Shown: positions 22,324-33,383, numbered from the stretch's first letter. The stretch is DNA of 64,000 nucleotides from Neoarius graeffei (GCF_027579695.1 NC_083586.1:6382001-6446000), one strand, 5' to 3'. Notes: generated by a model from the sequence alone, not told the origin. Made by a program: numbers and translations.

Positions 22324-22340
22324 CCACCTTACCCTATACC
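22324..22340 (+). promoter_or_regulatory. snRNA proximal sequence element candidate, first U5
   Basis: CCACCTTACCCTATACC lies about 51-67 bp before the U5 start. It resembles the vertebrate PSE (TCACCNTNACT-like). It is conserved at 36668-36690 and 59257-59280. Confidence 0.55.
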
Positions 22341-22390
22341 AGCTTTCTGCACCTCCAATCCAGTGTCACTAACCTGATCCAGTGTAAAGT

Positions 22391-22508
22391 ACAGCTCAGG
22401 TTTCTCTTCATTGACGCATAAGTCTTTCGCCTTTTGCTAAAGATTGCTGGAGAGAAATGTTAATGAGTTCAATATATTTTTGTAGGCTTTGCTCTAGCAG
22501 AGCTGAAC
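22391..22508 (+). ncRNA. U5 snRNA gene, copy 1
   Basis: U5 is the snRNA that holds the exon ends in the spliceosome. This 118-nt match shows the 5' stem (GGTTTCTCTTCA pairing with GGAGAGAAA), the conserved loop 1 context CTTTCGCCTTTTGCTAAAG, an Sm-like site AATATATTTTTG and the 3' hairpin GCTCT-AGC-AGAGC. The invariant loop sequence is GCCTTTTAC; here the A is G, so this copy may be a variant or a pseudogene. A 3'-box-like AACAAATGTTAGA follows at about 22519. Confidence 0.8.
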
Positions 22509-22692
22509 ATTTTTAGTCAACAAATGTTAGAACAGTTGATTTTTTTGCAGAGAAGTATCTCCCACACGCCTCAAAAGGCGATGTTTCTCTTCAAAAGGAT
22601 CCAGCTGTTGGGGGCGGAGTCTAGGTGTGTTTACCTTTCTGGATTTTAATATGTAGAAGTGGTATATTTAAAGCCATTAGCTGCAGTAAGTT

Positions 22693-22880
22693 ATCATTTC
22701 TCCACATTTTGTTTAGAATTAAGTGTGGTATTTATTGTACTCAATTTAATATCTGATTTGTTCTCTGAAACGAGAGCGTAATATTAAGCAGATTTTTTTT
22801 TAGAACAACGAGCTGGGGTAGGAATTTGTTCTTTCAGCTCCATATACTAACCTGATGTTGTCGTACTTCTATCTTCGTTC
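22693..22880 (+). ncRNA. U2 snRNA-like copy 1 (diverged)
   Basis: Aligned with U2 it keeps CAATTTAATATCTGATTTGT and CAGCTCCATA...AACCTGATG, but the branch-site recognition GTGTAGTA is GTGTGGTA and many positions have changed. It sits 185 bp downstream of U5 copy 1. It is probably a pseudogene. Confidence 0.7.
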
Positions 22881-23134
22881 TAGAATTTTTTTTTCTTATT
22901 TAACACACTCTTTAAACGAAGCTGATAAATAGGTTATTTTGTAGAGTAAAGAATAAAAATAAGAATTTGTTTCTTTTATTTAATACTCTCATATGGTATT
23001 ATAGATTTAGGAATGGTTACCTTATTTTAAAAAAGAAAGAAAAAATATTTATTTTGCCTGCCCTAACTTTTTCCCTATTTTCTGGTTTTCTCCATGCTCA
23101 ACAAGACAGGTGTAGAATTGGGTGTGGGCGGTGT

Positions 23135-23195
23135 GGGAGAGAAATGTTAACGAGTTGAACGTATTTTTGTAGGCTTTGCTCTGGCAGAGCTGAAC
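23135..23195 (+). ncRNA. U5 snRNA 3' half, copy 1b
   Basis: The copy resumes at GGGAGAGAAATG and continues through GTATTTTTGTAGGCTTTGC to the hairpin GCTCTGGCAGAGC. The 5' half including loop 1 is missing. It begins the second tandem U5-U2 unit inside block 1. Confidence 0.75.
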
Positions 23196-23380
23196 ATTTT
23201 TGGTTATCAAGTGTTAGAACTATTGATCTTTTTGGATGGAAGCATCGCCACATACACTCTACAAGGAAATGTCTCTCTTCAAAAGGATCCAGCTGTTGGG
23301 GGCGGAGTCTAGCTGTGTTTACCTTTCTGGATTTTAATATGTAGAAGTGGTATATTTAAAATCATTGACAGTAGTAAATT

Positions 23381-23532
23381 ATTGTTTTTCGGACTTTTGG
23401 TTAAGTTTAAGCGTGGTGTTTATTCTTATCAATTTACTATCTGATCTATTCTGTAAATGAAAACGTGAGAACAGGGACCTGGACTAGGGGTTTGCTCCTA
23501 TCAACCTCATATTGTAGTATCTTCAGAAATAA
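23381..23532 (+). ncRNA. U2 snRNA-like copy 1b (diverged)
   Basis: Keeps TCAATTTACTATCTGATC, GACCTGGACTAGGGGTTTGC and CCTCATATTGTAGTATCTTC in U2 order. The branch-site region reads GCGTGGTG, so it is a pseudogene. Confidence 0.65.
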
Positions 23533-24265
23533 TGCTTTTGCTCAAAAAAGGATTTTTTTAAATTCTTGTTTGACACTCTTTAAGTGAAGTTGATAAATGT
23601 TTTTTTTTTCTAGAGTAGAGTTAAAATAAGAATTTGGTTCTTTTATTCTATACGCTCATGTGGTATTATAGTAGATTTAAGAATAGTTACCTTATTTAAA
23701 AAAAAAAGAAAGAAAAAATTCTTTATTTTGCCTGCTTTAACTTTTTCCCTATTTTCTGGTTTTCTCCATGCTCAACAACACAGGTGTAGAATTGGGTGTG
23801 GGCGGTATGGGCGTGTCCCTACCAATATTTCTGATTGAAGAGAAAAAATCCCACCCCGTGCGCGGTACACAAAGGGTTACTGTAGGTTTCCACTGGGCGA
23901 AACACCACGCCCAATTCGCTCATGAATATTCACTCTGGGGGCGTGGTCGCGGTGTCAATTAGCAAGTGCGGTTGCAGTGATGATGATGATGATAGTTTAT
24001 TTCAAACATGTAAACAAACAATGAATAAATAAGCAGATAACAAGAAAAACAAAACAGCATTTGCAACAAGAACACGTAAAAAGCCACTAAATTAGAAAAT
24101 AAACCTTAAATAATATAGGGAATAATAATATATCAAAATCAAAACAAAAGAAAACAAGACAAAAATACAAAAATACATTCCATGTCTGAAAAGGAGTGGG
24201 CTGAAGTAAAAACTTATTTAATCCCACCCTCTACTTTAGTCAATATAAATTGATTATCGAGCTTC

Positions 24266-24302
<37 letters not shown>
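24266..24302. repeat. AT microsatellite
   Basis: An uninterrupted AT run in the LINE 3' region; the second copy at 39179-39231 is longer. Confidence 0.9.
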
Positions 24303-24304
<2 letters not shown>

Positions 24305-24560
24305 CTTCAACTATTCAGATATCAATTCTCTATAACTATATCATATAATGAATTAATTATATGTGTATATCCATATGTCTACACACAAGTTTACTACAAA
24401 TACCACACTCACAATGGAGAACAAAATAAAAAGAAAACAAATAGATGAAGACTCAAAAAAGAAAAAAAGAAAATTTACACAATAAACAGCCAGTTATGAT
24501 TAATCCCCTTCATCCTTATACCTTGTGAAAATCAAATTTTTTGTACATCTTTTTAAAATG

Positions 24561-24904
24561 GGGTGGCACGGTGGTGTAGTGGTTAGCGCTGTCGCCTCAC
24601 AGCAAGAAGGTCCTGGGTTCGAGCCCTGGGGCCGGCGAGGGCCTTTCTGTGTGGAGTTTGCATGTTCTCCCCGTGTGTTTCCTCCGGGTACTCCGGTTTC
24701 CCCCACAGTCCAAAGACATGCAGGTTAGGTTAACTGGTGACTCTAAATTGACCGTGAGTGTGAATGGTTGTCTGTGTCAGCCCTGTGATGACCTGGCGAC
24801 TTGTCCAGGGTGTACCCCGCCTTTCGCCCGTAGTCAGCTGGGATAGGCTCCAGCTTGCCTGCGACCCTGTAGAAGGATAAAGCGGCTAGAGATGATGAGA
24901 TGAG
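24561..24904 (+). mobile_element. tRNA-headed SINE (type A) inside the LINE
   Basis: A full-length copy with the GGGTGGCACGGTGG head and GATGAGATGAG tail. A 14-bp duplication ATCTTTTTAAAATG flanks it (24547-24560 and 24905-24918). It is absent from the paralogous 3' end at 38.9-39.3 kb, so it inserted after or independently of the block duplication. Confidence 0.92.
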
Positions 24905-25134
24905 ATCTTTTTAAAATGCTTCATGTCTGGACATCCCTTGAGCTCCTCATTTAAACTGTTCCACCGCTTTACCCCACAAACAGAAATACAAAAACGTTTC
25001 TTGGTTGTGCGCACCCTATAATTTTTTAATTTAAATAAACCCCTTAAATTATAACTCCCATCTCTTTCAGTGAACAGTTTTTGAATATTATGTGGTAGTT
25101 GATTATTGTTTGCTTTGAATAATATTTGTGGTGT

Positions 25135-26258
25135 TTAATAGTCCACCAGATCTGCAAATTTCAGTATTTCTGACTGTAAGAATAATGTATTTGTATGATC
25201 CCGATAACCAGCCTTGTGTATAATCCTTATTGCTCTTTTTTGGAGAATGAATAATGAATGTATTGTATTTTTGTAATTATTGCCCCATACCTCTGCACAG
25301 TAACTTAAATAAGGTGAAGCCAGGGAACAGTAAAGAATCCGGAGTGAACTGTGATCTAGAAACTGTTTGACTTTGTTTAATATTGCAATACTTCTTGATA
25401 CTTTGGATTGTATGTTTTTTATCTGTGGTTTCCAGCTAAGTTTTTCATCAATAGTTGTTCCAATAAATTTGATTTCCTTAACTCTTTCTATAATAACCCC
25501 ATCTATTTGAATATTTAGTTGTGTGTTTGTTTTGTTGTTACCAAATAATATTACTTTGGATTTGTTCAGGTTTAATGATAATTTGTTACTGTTGAACCAT
25601 GTTATTAATTTACTTATTTCTGTTGTGATCTCCTGCAATAGTTCCATTAAATTATCACCAGAAAAGAGGATATTTGTATCGTCAGCAAACAAGACAAGCT
25701 TCATTACTTTAGATACACTACATATGTCATTGATATATAGTATAAAAAACTTTGGTCCTAACACTGACCCCTGGGGAACACCACAAGTTATGTCCAAACA
25801 TGCAGGAAGAACAATCTCCCAGCTTCACAAACTGTCTCCTGTTACTTAAGTAGCTTTTAACCCAGTTTAAAACTATACCCCTGATGCCATATCGTTCCAG
25901 TTTTTTTTATTAATATGTCATGATTTATTGTATCAAATGCTTTCTTTAAATCAATGAATATTCCAACTGCCTGTTTTTTCTGCTCTATGGAATTGGTGAT
26001 TTCTTCAACTAATTCTATTAAAGCCAGTGATGTTGATCTATGTGCTCTAAATCCATATTGACTGTCACTAAGTAGTTTATGTTTGTCAATAAATTTATCC
26101 AATCGGTTATTGAAAAGTTTTTCGAGAATTTTGGAGAATTGCGGAAGTAGTGAGACAGGTCTGTAGTTTGTGTAGTGGTGTTTGCTCCCAGTTTTGTACA
26201 GAGGAATGACTTTTGCTGTTTTCATTCTGTTTGGAAATCTACCAGTTAGAAATGACAA
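25135..26258 (-). pseudogene. LINE reverse transcriptase (two frames)
   Basis: Frame 25857-26258 gives the fingers part: YRPVSLLPQFSKILEKLF, YGFRAHRSTSLALIELVEEI, IFIDLKKAFDTINHDIL. Frame 25135-25797 continues with CGVPQGSVLGPKFFILYIND, the catalytic VLFADDTN box, LNLNKSKVILFG, and the C-terminal SPYLSYCAEVWGNNY. The catalytic Asp residues are present. A shift between the two frames near 25800-25860 breaks the protein. The expected role is target-primed reverse transcription of the LINE. Confidence 0.9.
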
Positions 26259-26698
26259 ATTGCATATGTGAATGGCTTGGATATTCCATCAATAACATTT
26301 TTCAATATCATCATGTCAATGTCATCACAGTCGGTAGATTTTTTGTTCATACATTTCCCAACAATATCAAGAATTTCTTTTTCTTCCACTGTTGTAAGGA
26401 ACATTGAAAAAAGAATTATTATCCATCAAATTGCCCAGATTTTCAGCAGATGTTCCTGGATCTGGGATTTGTTCCGCTAAGATTGGTCCTACGTTTACAA
26501 AGTAATGGTTGAAAATAATGGTTATATTCATATTTGTCATTATTAAGAAAGTACTTTGGATAATTTAGATATCTTGACCCATTTTTTATAATACTGTTCA
26601 AAGTGCTCCAAATTACTTTGATATTATTTCTGTTATCGTTTAATAATTTCTTATAATATTCTTTCTTAGCAGCCCTTATAATATTAGTTAATTTATTT

Positions 26699-27910
26699 TT
26701 ATATTTTTTTATATCTATCCTCTGCCTGTTTAGTTATCTGCTTTATGAACTCTCTATACAATGTATTTTTCTTTTTACAGACATTTTGTAAACCCCTTGT
26801 AATCCATGGACATACTGTATGTTTGACTTTTTTACTGTAATGAACAATTGGACAATTTTTATTATATAATGATATAAATATCCTCAAGAATTCCTCATAT
26901 GCTTTATTTATGTCTTTTAGTTGGTATATTTCATCCCAATTTTGTGCCAGCAAGTAATTTCTAAAAGTGTTAATTGATTCCTCTGATCTAAGTCGTCTGA
27001 AAAGTTTTGTGTTTTCTGGTTTATTATTCCCAAGTTTTGTTTCATAAACTGAGAAAACTGGTAAATGATCACTGATATCATTTATCAATAGTCCACTTAC
27101 TAAATTGTCATTAAAACTGTTAGTGAATATATTGTCTATGAGGGTGGCTCCGTGTGAGGTGATTCTGCTGGGTCGAGTAATTTTTGGGAATAAGGCCATA
27201 CTGTACATTGTGTTGATAACATTGTCTGTCATTTTGTGTTTATTTGGATTGAGCAGGTCAATATTGAAGTCTCCACATATGAAGACTGTTTTGTGACTCA
27301 CTTCTGAAAACATTTCCTCTATCCAGTTATTGAAGACCTCAATACTAGAATCTGGAGCTCTATATATACAACTAACAATTACATTTTTATGTTTCTCTCT
27401 GCAAATTTCAACTGTTATGCATTTCAGTGTGTAGTCAATTACTGTTGATATACTTTCCATCACACTGAATTTCAAGTCCCTATCCACAAATATGGCCACT
27501 CCCCCTCCACTCTTGTTTTGTCTATTTACGTAGTTGAATTCATAGCCCTCCAGCTCAAAGTCCGTGCCTTTGACGTTATGTATCCAAGTTTCAGATTTTG
27601 CTACAATGCTGAACGGATGCGAAAACTGATGTAGATATTCCTTGATGAGATTGAATTTTTCATACATGCTTCTACTATTGAAGTGGATAATTGAGAGTTT
27701 GCCATCAGCTTTAATGCTCTGATTGAACTGTTCATCAGTGTAATAACAGCAGTTGTTGTTAATGGCAGAGAAGAAATTATTGTCCGGGTCTATATCATAT
27801 TCCAAATCCTGTGATTTGTGATCAGTGTACACAAATGATTGTAGTTCCAGTAAATCCTGTTCCATAATCCTCTGAGATGTGTGGCTTATGGTCCTGCTCA
27901 TGATGGTCAC
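26699..27910 (-). CDS. LINE apurinic/apyrimidinic-type endonuclease region, 403 codons
   Basis: An open frame encodes the N-terminal half of LINE ORF2. It shows IIHFNSRSMYEKFNLIKEYL, the catalytic SETWI (for TETWL), SGGGVAIFVDRDL, YRAPDSS, CGDFNIDLLNP, RITSHGATLIDNIFTN and NDISDHLPVF with the final catalytic Asp-His. The length and motif order are those of jockey-group LINEs. It precedes the reverse transcriptase on the same strand, with frame breaks at about 26260-26700. Confidence 0.88.
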   Translation of the reverse strand: MTIMSRTISHTSQRIMEQDLLELQSFVYTDHKSQDLEYDIDPDNNFFSAINNNCCYYTDEQFNQSIKADGKLSIIHFNSRSMYEKFNLIKEYLHQFSHPFSIVAKSETWIHNVKGTDFELEGYEFNYVNRQNKSGGGVAIFVDRDLKFSVMESISTVIDYTLKCITVEICREKHKNVIVSCIYRAPDSSIEVFNNWIEEMFSEVSHKTVFICGDFNIDLLNPNKHKMTDNVINTMYSMALFPKITRPSRITSHGATLIDNIFTNSFNDNLVSGLLINDISDHLPVFSVYETKLGNNKPENTKLFRRLRSEESINTFRNYLLAQNWDEIYQLKDINKAYEEFLRIFISLYNKNCPIVHYSKKVKHTVCPWITRGLQNVCKKKNTLYREFIKQITKQAEDRYKKI

Positions 27911-27914
27911 TGAT

Positions 27915-28283
27915 ACTTTTCCAGGTCCTCGATATTTTTAACAACCAATACTTTGGCCTCCTCAGGTATACCGTTTAGTTTAATAAACACTTTACAGTTT
28001 GTAGTCCAAGTGTTCTGAATTTTCCTCTGTTTTTTAAAATGCATGCACTCCTGGCTGTACCCGCATTTTGTTTGGTCAGATGCTCGTTTATGTAGACACT
28101 GGATCCCTTTAGCTTGTACGCTTGCTTTAATAGTGCAGTCTTATGTTTCCTGTTGACAAATCTAATGATGATGGTCTGCTTGTCGCTGGTGTTCCTCCTT
28201 GGTAGCGGGTGGCAAACCTCGATGTTATCGCAGTCCAGGCGAATTCCCTTGGACTGCAGGAAAGCAGATACCTGTTGCTCCAT
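27915..28283 (-). pseudogene. LINE ORF1 C-terminal region
   Basis: Reads GIRLDCDNIEVCHPLPRR, KQTIIIRFVNRKHKTALL and VYINEHLTKQNAGTA, the RNA-binding ORF1 of CR1/L2-type LINEs. The last part (IKLNG, AKVLVVKNIEDLEKYQ) is in another frame down to 27915. Toward 28406 the frame probably continues (ISGEEPEDLDASS). Confidence 0.75.
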
Positions 28284-28289
28284 GGAGCT

Positions 28290-28400
28290 TGCATCCAGAT
28301 CTTCAGGCTCCTCCCCGCTGATAGCTTTTATCAGCGGGGGGAGCCCGGGGAGCTGGATGATAGATATTTGGGCTCTGTGGAGCCCGGGGAGCTTTGATAG
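28290..28400. repeat. hairpin and short direct repeats at the LINE 5' side
   Basis: CCCCGCTGATAGC-TTTT-ATCAGCGGGG forms a hairpin. GAGCCCGGGGAGCT and GATAGATATTTGGG each occur twice within 60 bp. Confidence 0.8.
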
Positions 28401-28569
28401 ATATTTGGGTTTAATTCAAATAGTGGCTGTTTTCACAAATGTGCTGCTTTGACTGTGGCAAAAGAAATGTGATCTTGACTTGGCTGAAAGTGTAGATGAT
28501 TCAGATGGTTTGCAAGATGACAAGAGAGTTTTTCTCTGTAAAATGCAAGCATGGGGGCAGTTGGTGTTT

Positions 28570-28642
28570 TGGAGAATGCAGGCATCCATCCCACTACCTC
28601 TTACATGCTAAGCAAGCACTCTACCACTTGAGACAATTCCCC
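28570..28642 (-). tRNA. tRNA-Ala (anticodon AGC), tandem unit 1
   Basis: The reverse strand reads GGGGAATTGTCTCAAGTGG, anticodon arm CTTGC-TTAGCAT-GTAAG and T arm GTGGG-ATGGATG-CCTGC. The acceptor strands pair at GGGGAA/TTCTCC-type positions. The D stem carries a mismatch, so it is a slightly worn gene. Confidence 0.8.
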
Positions 28643-29475
28643 TGCTGTGTTTCAGGGTTTGTCCAACTAACAACCGCAAGCCCCCCCGCCCTTCCTGGCC
28701 TGCTTATTGCTCTCTGGAACCATGCCTGAGTTTCCATTGGTTGTTTGTTTATTTTCAAGTGGGCAACTGCTCAGAAGCGGACTTTTGTTCTGGGGGAGTG
28801 TATTCTGACTCCCATTTGCATGAATACCAGGTGGTAAGCTTCAAGTGTTTTGCCACTAAAACAACCCAATCTCCTCACATGGAGTCCCTGGCATGCTTCT
28901 CACACTTTTGGAGCATGCCTCAGGAAGCATTTGTTGCTTCATTGTTCAATGAGAGCAGTTGGGTGGAAGGTGGTGAAAAGTGCCTTTTCAGGACAGCAGC
29001 ATGCTTTTCACCAGCAGGTTTAAGAATACAAGCAGGTAAGCATCATATTTTCAGTTTGTAAAAGCTGTCTCAGCTGACTTTGCACTCGAGCGAGAGTTAG
29101 AATTTCATAGTGGATGGTGGGAATATGACAAGCCTGTTGAAAAATGTGATTTGAAGATACTGAGGTCAGTCAGCAATTCAAGAAATAAAGCCAAGCAAAC
29201 TGAAAGGAATCTGTGATATCTCACCTTCGTAGCTCATCAGAGGAGCATATCAGCAGAAAAGTAGTGTGCAGTTAGTTGATTTGGTCATTGTTACAAACAG
29301 TGCCAAGGTTGTGGGTTTAATCCAAATAGTGGCTGTTTTTACAGATGAGCTGCTTTGAATGTGGCAAAAGAAATTTGATCTTGACTTGGCTGAAAGTGCA
29401 GATGATTCAGATGGTTTGCAAGATGACAAGAAAGTTTTTCTCTGTAATATGCAAGTAAGGTGGCAATTGGTGTTT

Positions 29476-29548
29476 TGGAGAACATGGGCATCCATCCCAC
29501 TACCTCTTACATGCTAAGCAAGCACTCTACCACTTGAGACAATTCCTC
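29476..29548 (-). tRNA. tRNA-Ala (anticodon AGC), tandem unit 2
   Basis: Same gene in the second 906-bp unit, with GAGGAATTG at the 5' end and ATGTTCTCCA at the 3' end. The anticodon loop TTAGCAT is unchanged. Acceptor changes make function less likely than for unit 1. Confidence 0.75.
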
Positions 29549-30330
29549 TGCTGTGTTTCAGGGTTTGTCCAACTAACAACCGCAAGCCCCCCCGCCCCTC
29601 CTGGCCTGCTTATTGCTCTCTGGAACCATGCCTGAGTTTCCATTGGTTGTTTGTTTATTTCCAAGTGGGCGACTGCTCAGAAGCGGACTTTTGTTCTGGG
29701 GGAGTGTATTCTGACTCCCATTTGCATGAATACCAGGTGGTAAGCTTCAAGTGTTTTGCCACTAAAACAACCCAATCTCCTCACATGGAGTCCCTGGCAT
29801 GCTTCTCACACTTTTGGGGCATGCCTCAGGAAGCATTTGTTGCTTCATTGTTCAATGAGAGCAGTTGGGTGGAAGGTGGTGAAAAGTGCCTTTTCAGGAC
29901 AGCAGCTTGCTTTTCACCAGCAGGTTTAAGAATACAAGCAGGTAAGCATTGTATTTTCAGTTTGTAAATGCTGTCTAAGCTGACTTTGCACATAAGCGAG
30001 AGTTAGAATTTCATAGTGGATGGTGGGAATATGACAACCCTGTTGAAAAATGTGAGTTGGAGATACAGAGGTCAGTTGGCAATTCCAGACATAAAGGCAA
30101 GCAAACTGAAAGGAATCTGTGATAGCTCACCTTCGGAGCTCATCAGAGCAGCATATCAGTAAACGCTGTCTAAGCTGACTTTGCACACTAGCGAGAATTT
30201 GAATTTTAGATTTGATGCTAGTATGATCTTTTATTGCCATGATGGAGTTTGTGGAGGAAATGCAGCTTTTGCTAATTAGACCTGTTGCACTGGAACAGAG
30301 TAAATATCCACCATGTTGCACTGTGTGCAG

Positions 30331-32129
30331 GAGGAGAAACTGAAGATGGTGCTGATGAACCCGACCAGCGCCTTGGTGCAGACTAACTATGTGGGAACCA
30401 TGCAGGCAGACACAGTCTACTTCTTGGCCATAACACCCCAATTTGTGATGGAGGTGGTCAAAGCCGAGAGTCCAGATGGCATCCTGCTCTCCATGGGTGG
30501 ACAAAAGGCACTCAACTGTGGTGAGACCTGTTCTGAATTATATCTCTACATGTGTAGATATAGAGTGGCAGCTACAATTATCAACAGTACATAATTACTG
30601 ACACCTTTTCAGATTTACCAATTGAAAACAATTTTACAAAGGTGAGTTTCAGTTACAACAGTTTTTATTGATTAATAAATCAACCGGAAGACACCCCTTG
30701 CCCTTTGATCCTGTCGTCTGATGACACAGCTCGTTACCTGAGATGGATTTTTTTTAGCACGATCAGCAAGTTGAGGAAAACCCGAATGCTCTCATCACAT
30801 GTAAGTATGGTGGAAAGATCATGGACATGTTTTTACTTATCAAATTCACTGATATTTCATGATATCCTTGTCGAAACCTACTTTGTTTCTTACTCTTTCA
30901 TTTGACAGTCGGCATTTTGTATCTTATCACGCGTTTGAGAAGTCATGTGAGGTGTTGATCATCGTGATCACTTTCACCAGTGTCCACCATTATCGACACC
31001 CTGTGGAATTAAGTGACATTTACAACTGTTATGGATCGATCTTTGTGTAGCATTGTTGAAGCAGATGAAGTACTTTAAAAAATATATAAGTGCTGTGATT
31101 TATCATAATTTTTTCCTGATTCATAACAGAATGGAATGCTTAGAGAGTATTTGGAATCTGATTGAAATAAATAGAATTAGACCAAAATCAAATTCCTAGT
31201 ATATATATATATATATATATATATATAATGTATGTATTATAAATTACATGCTTGAAATATTCAGGTTTTTCTATTCCATTTAGAATTTTTTTTCGCAGTT
31301 TGTTGTAAATATCTACCATATATTACAATATCAGACATTTTATATTTTTAGATATAGAAATATAAAGTTTTGGTTCGAGAACTTACATGCGACCTTTTAC
31401 CTGGATTTTCATGTGGTTATAATATCAATTGCCTGTTGACATTTATTGGTAAACTACAAACCTAGAAATTAATGCAAACAACAATGAGTGATTTAACAAA
31501 ATTTAATGTACAAAAGTACTTAGAAAGTGGGTAGAAATTGGAACAAAAAGATTTTCTGACACAGGTTAAACATTATCAGTTCATTTGTTTACAACCATTA
31601 GGATTACTTCCTCATTTACCTAAGCACTGACTTCGATATATTTATATAAAACATATTTTGGACTTAATACAAGTCTATATAAAAAAATTAAATAAAAACT
31701 GTTTTGTTAACTTAATTCCACATACCATTAAAAAAATAATTCTCATCTCGATGTCAATAATTGTGGAACGGTGTCGATAACTGTGGAACGGTGTAACATC
31801 ATCTGACACGCTAAGTAATCGGGAATCAACTTTTTTTTCCAGTGGAAGTTTGAGTGACTATTCATGCACAATTTACGTATTGAAAGTCTCTTCTACTTTT
31901 GCAATGGCCAAAAGATCTTTAAGGTGTCGATGACTGTAGCCGCAGCTCTAGATACTTAGGAGTAGTGGTAGGAGTGGTGCTGTTTCAGATTGGCGTACTG
32001 CAGCAGTACGGTGTGAAGGTTTTGGGCACACCTGTAGAGGCCATCATCGCCACAGAGGACAGACAGCTGTTTGCTGACAAGCTGAAGGAGATCGATGAGA
32101 GGATCGCCCCCAGTGTGGCTGTGGAGTCG
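30331..32129 (+). pseudogene. orphan two-exon fragment of carbamoyl-phosphate synthetase (CPS1-like)
   Basis: Exon 1 (30331-30520, 190 nt) follows an AG acceptor (GTGTGCAG) and ends TGTG before GTGAGA. It reads [33 protein letters not shown] and [14 protein letters not shown]. Exon 2 (31972-32129, 158 nt) starts after TAG and ends at GTGAGC. It reads [30 protein letters not shown] and IAPSVAVES. The phases agree (G+GA) across the 1.45-kb intron. This matches the large-chain first ATP-grasp region of CPS1/CPS III better than CAD. Residues that are near-invariant in the family are changed (NPN to NPT, QTNE to QTNY, GGQT to GGQK). No neighbouring CPS exons were found in the window, so it is most likely a partial genomic duplication. 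Confidence 0.8.
31197..31228. repeat. AT microsatellite in the CPS-like intron
   Basis: About 15 TA units in an AT-rich intron. Confidence 0.9.
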
Positions 32130-32519
32130 GTGAGCCCTGCTCTTCTCTCGTTACACTCCACACATGTATATCCAATATCCAGCACACGATATTCCCAGTC
32201 ACCCACTTTTAAAGGCCTATATAGATCAAATGGGTGTGCTTTTATACGAATGTTTGCATGTGTAACATTATTTATGATAATATTTACTCAGCATGTAATG
32301 ATATATTGCAATGATAAATTGTGATACATATTTATGACGATTTGAAGAAATGAATTACAAAACAATATCAGCTGTGAGCTACTGCTCACTTACGTATCCC
32401 CTCGCTCTCGCTTATATCAGAATACAAGCAATTGAAGGAATAGGACACTTATTATGAATGTTGACTTCAACAAATAATTAACCCTGAAACAAGTAAGTAA
32501 AGAGCAGTGTTCTCCCCAG

Positions 32520-32985
32520 GTATTTCAAATAGCATCCTGGTAAACTGTCATTTTGAAATAGCATTTTGCTTCTTGAAATAACGTCTAAATTCACCCTATA
32601 TATTTCATAAATACATTCAGTCGGTAAACAGATAGTCGATGTGTGACAGACCTGAAAACGGTATACACAGTATAGAACCCCCAGCTGAAGCTCAGTACCA
32701 AATATCAAGCAGTTGTGATTTGTAGTTGCTGAGAAGTGTGTTTCGAAAATTTTGTAAATCCACCCTATATGTTTCGTAAATACATTCATTTGGTAAACAG
32801 ATAGTCGATGTGGGACAGACCTGAAAACGGTATACACGGTATAAAACCCCAAGCTGAAGTTTGGTACTAAGTGGCTATGATTTGTGGTTGCTGAGAAAAA
32901 GGGTGTTTCGGATGGACAGAGATACAGACGGACGGACAGAGGTAACCCAGTATATCCCCCCTTCTTTGGAGTGGGGGTATAAAAA
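32520..32985. repeat. dispersed repeat with two internal copies
   Basis: A segment of about 165 bp (CACCCTATAT...GGTAAACAGATAGTCGATG...GAAAACGGTATACAC) occurs twice in tandem at 32591-32750 and 32756-32905. It is followed by GGACGGACAGAGG and a G-rich end. The transposon family is not identified. Confidence 0.6.
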
Positions 32986-33383
32986 AATGAATTGTAATTA
33001 TCAGGCTGTGTAATCACTAAGATAGATAGATAGCTCCCAAGCTGGGAATTTGTTTTGTTGCAGCAGCAAGTTATCAAACATGTGAAGAGAAAAAGACACA
33101 CTGTGCAACATAAAATAGAATTAAAAAAAAGAACAAGCTGACTTTACATTATACAGATAAAAATGTAACAATAAAAAAACCCTAAATATGCACTTTGTAC
33201 ATGTGCCTGTGCATTAATAGTGCTAAAATCAAGAATTGTGATAAATGAAGATAAAAACTGTGTAAAAGTGTCAGTATTGAACGGAAGACAAATAAATAAA
33301 TAAAAACAAATCAGCTCTAACAGTGCAAATGACTAATGACAGTAAACCCAAAATTAGGCCTCTTCAAGTAGCTTTTTTCCCTT

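Larger units (their letters stand above)
23976..28406 (-). mobile_element. CR1/L2-group LINE, about 4.4 kb, comparatively well preserved
   Basis: Minus-strand LINE. The 3' end is a GAT repeat at 23976-23993 followed by a long AT-rich 3' UTR. The reverse transcriptase occupies 25135-26258, the endonuclease 26699-27910, and ORF1 ends at 27915-28283. A SINE has inserted in the 3' UTR. Only a few frame breaks are visible, so the copy is younger than the L2 copies. The 3' end recurs at 38871-39282. The clade within the jockey superfamily is not certain. Confidence 0.88.
28407..30180. repeat. 906-bp tandem duplication carrying tRNA-Ala
   Basis: Two nearly identical units start near 28410 and 29315 with a period of 906 bp. 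A partial third begins near 30125. Each unit holds one tRNA-Ala and a longer stretch in which a 106-codon plus frame (28741-29061 and 29647-29967, starting MFVYFQVG) is conserved apart from a few residues. That frame has no recognised domain and may be open by chance. The LINE abuts the first unit at 28406/28407. Confidence 0.85.

Noticed and set aside
28741-29967. The repeated 106-codon frame as a real gene
   Set aside because: No domain, start context or splice pattern; it is present only because the 906-bp unit is duplicated.
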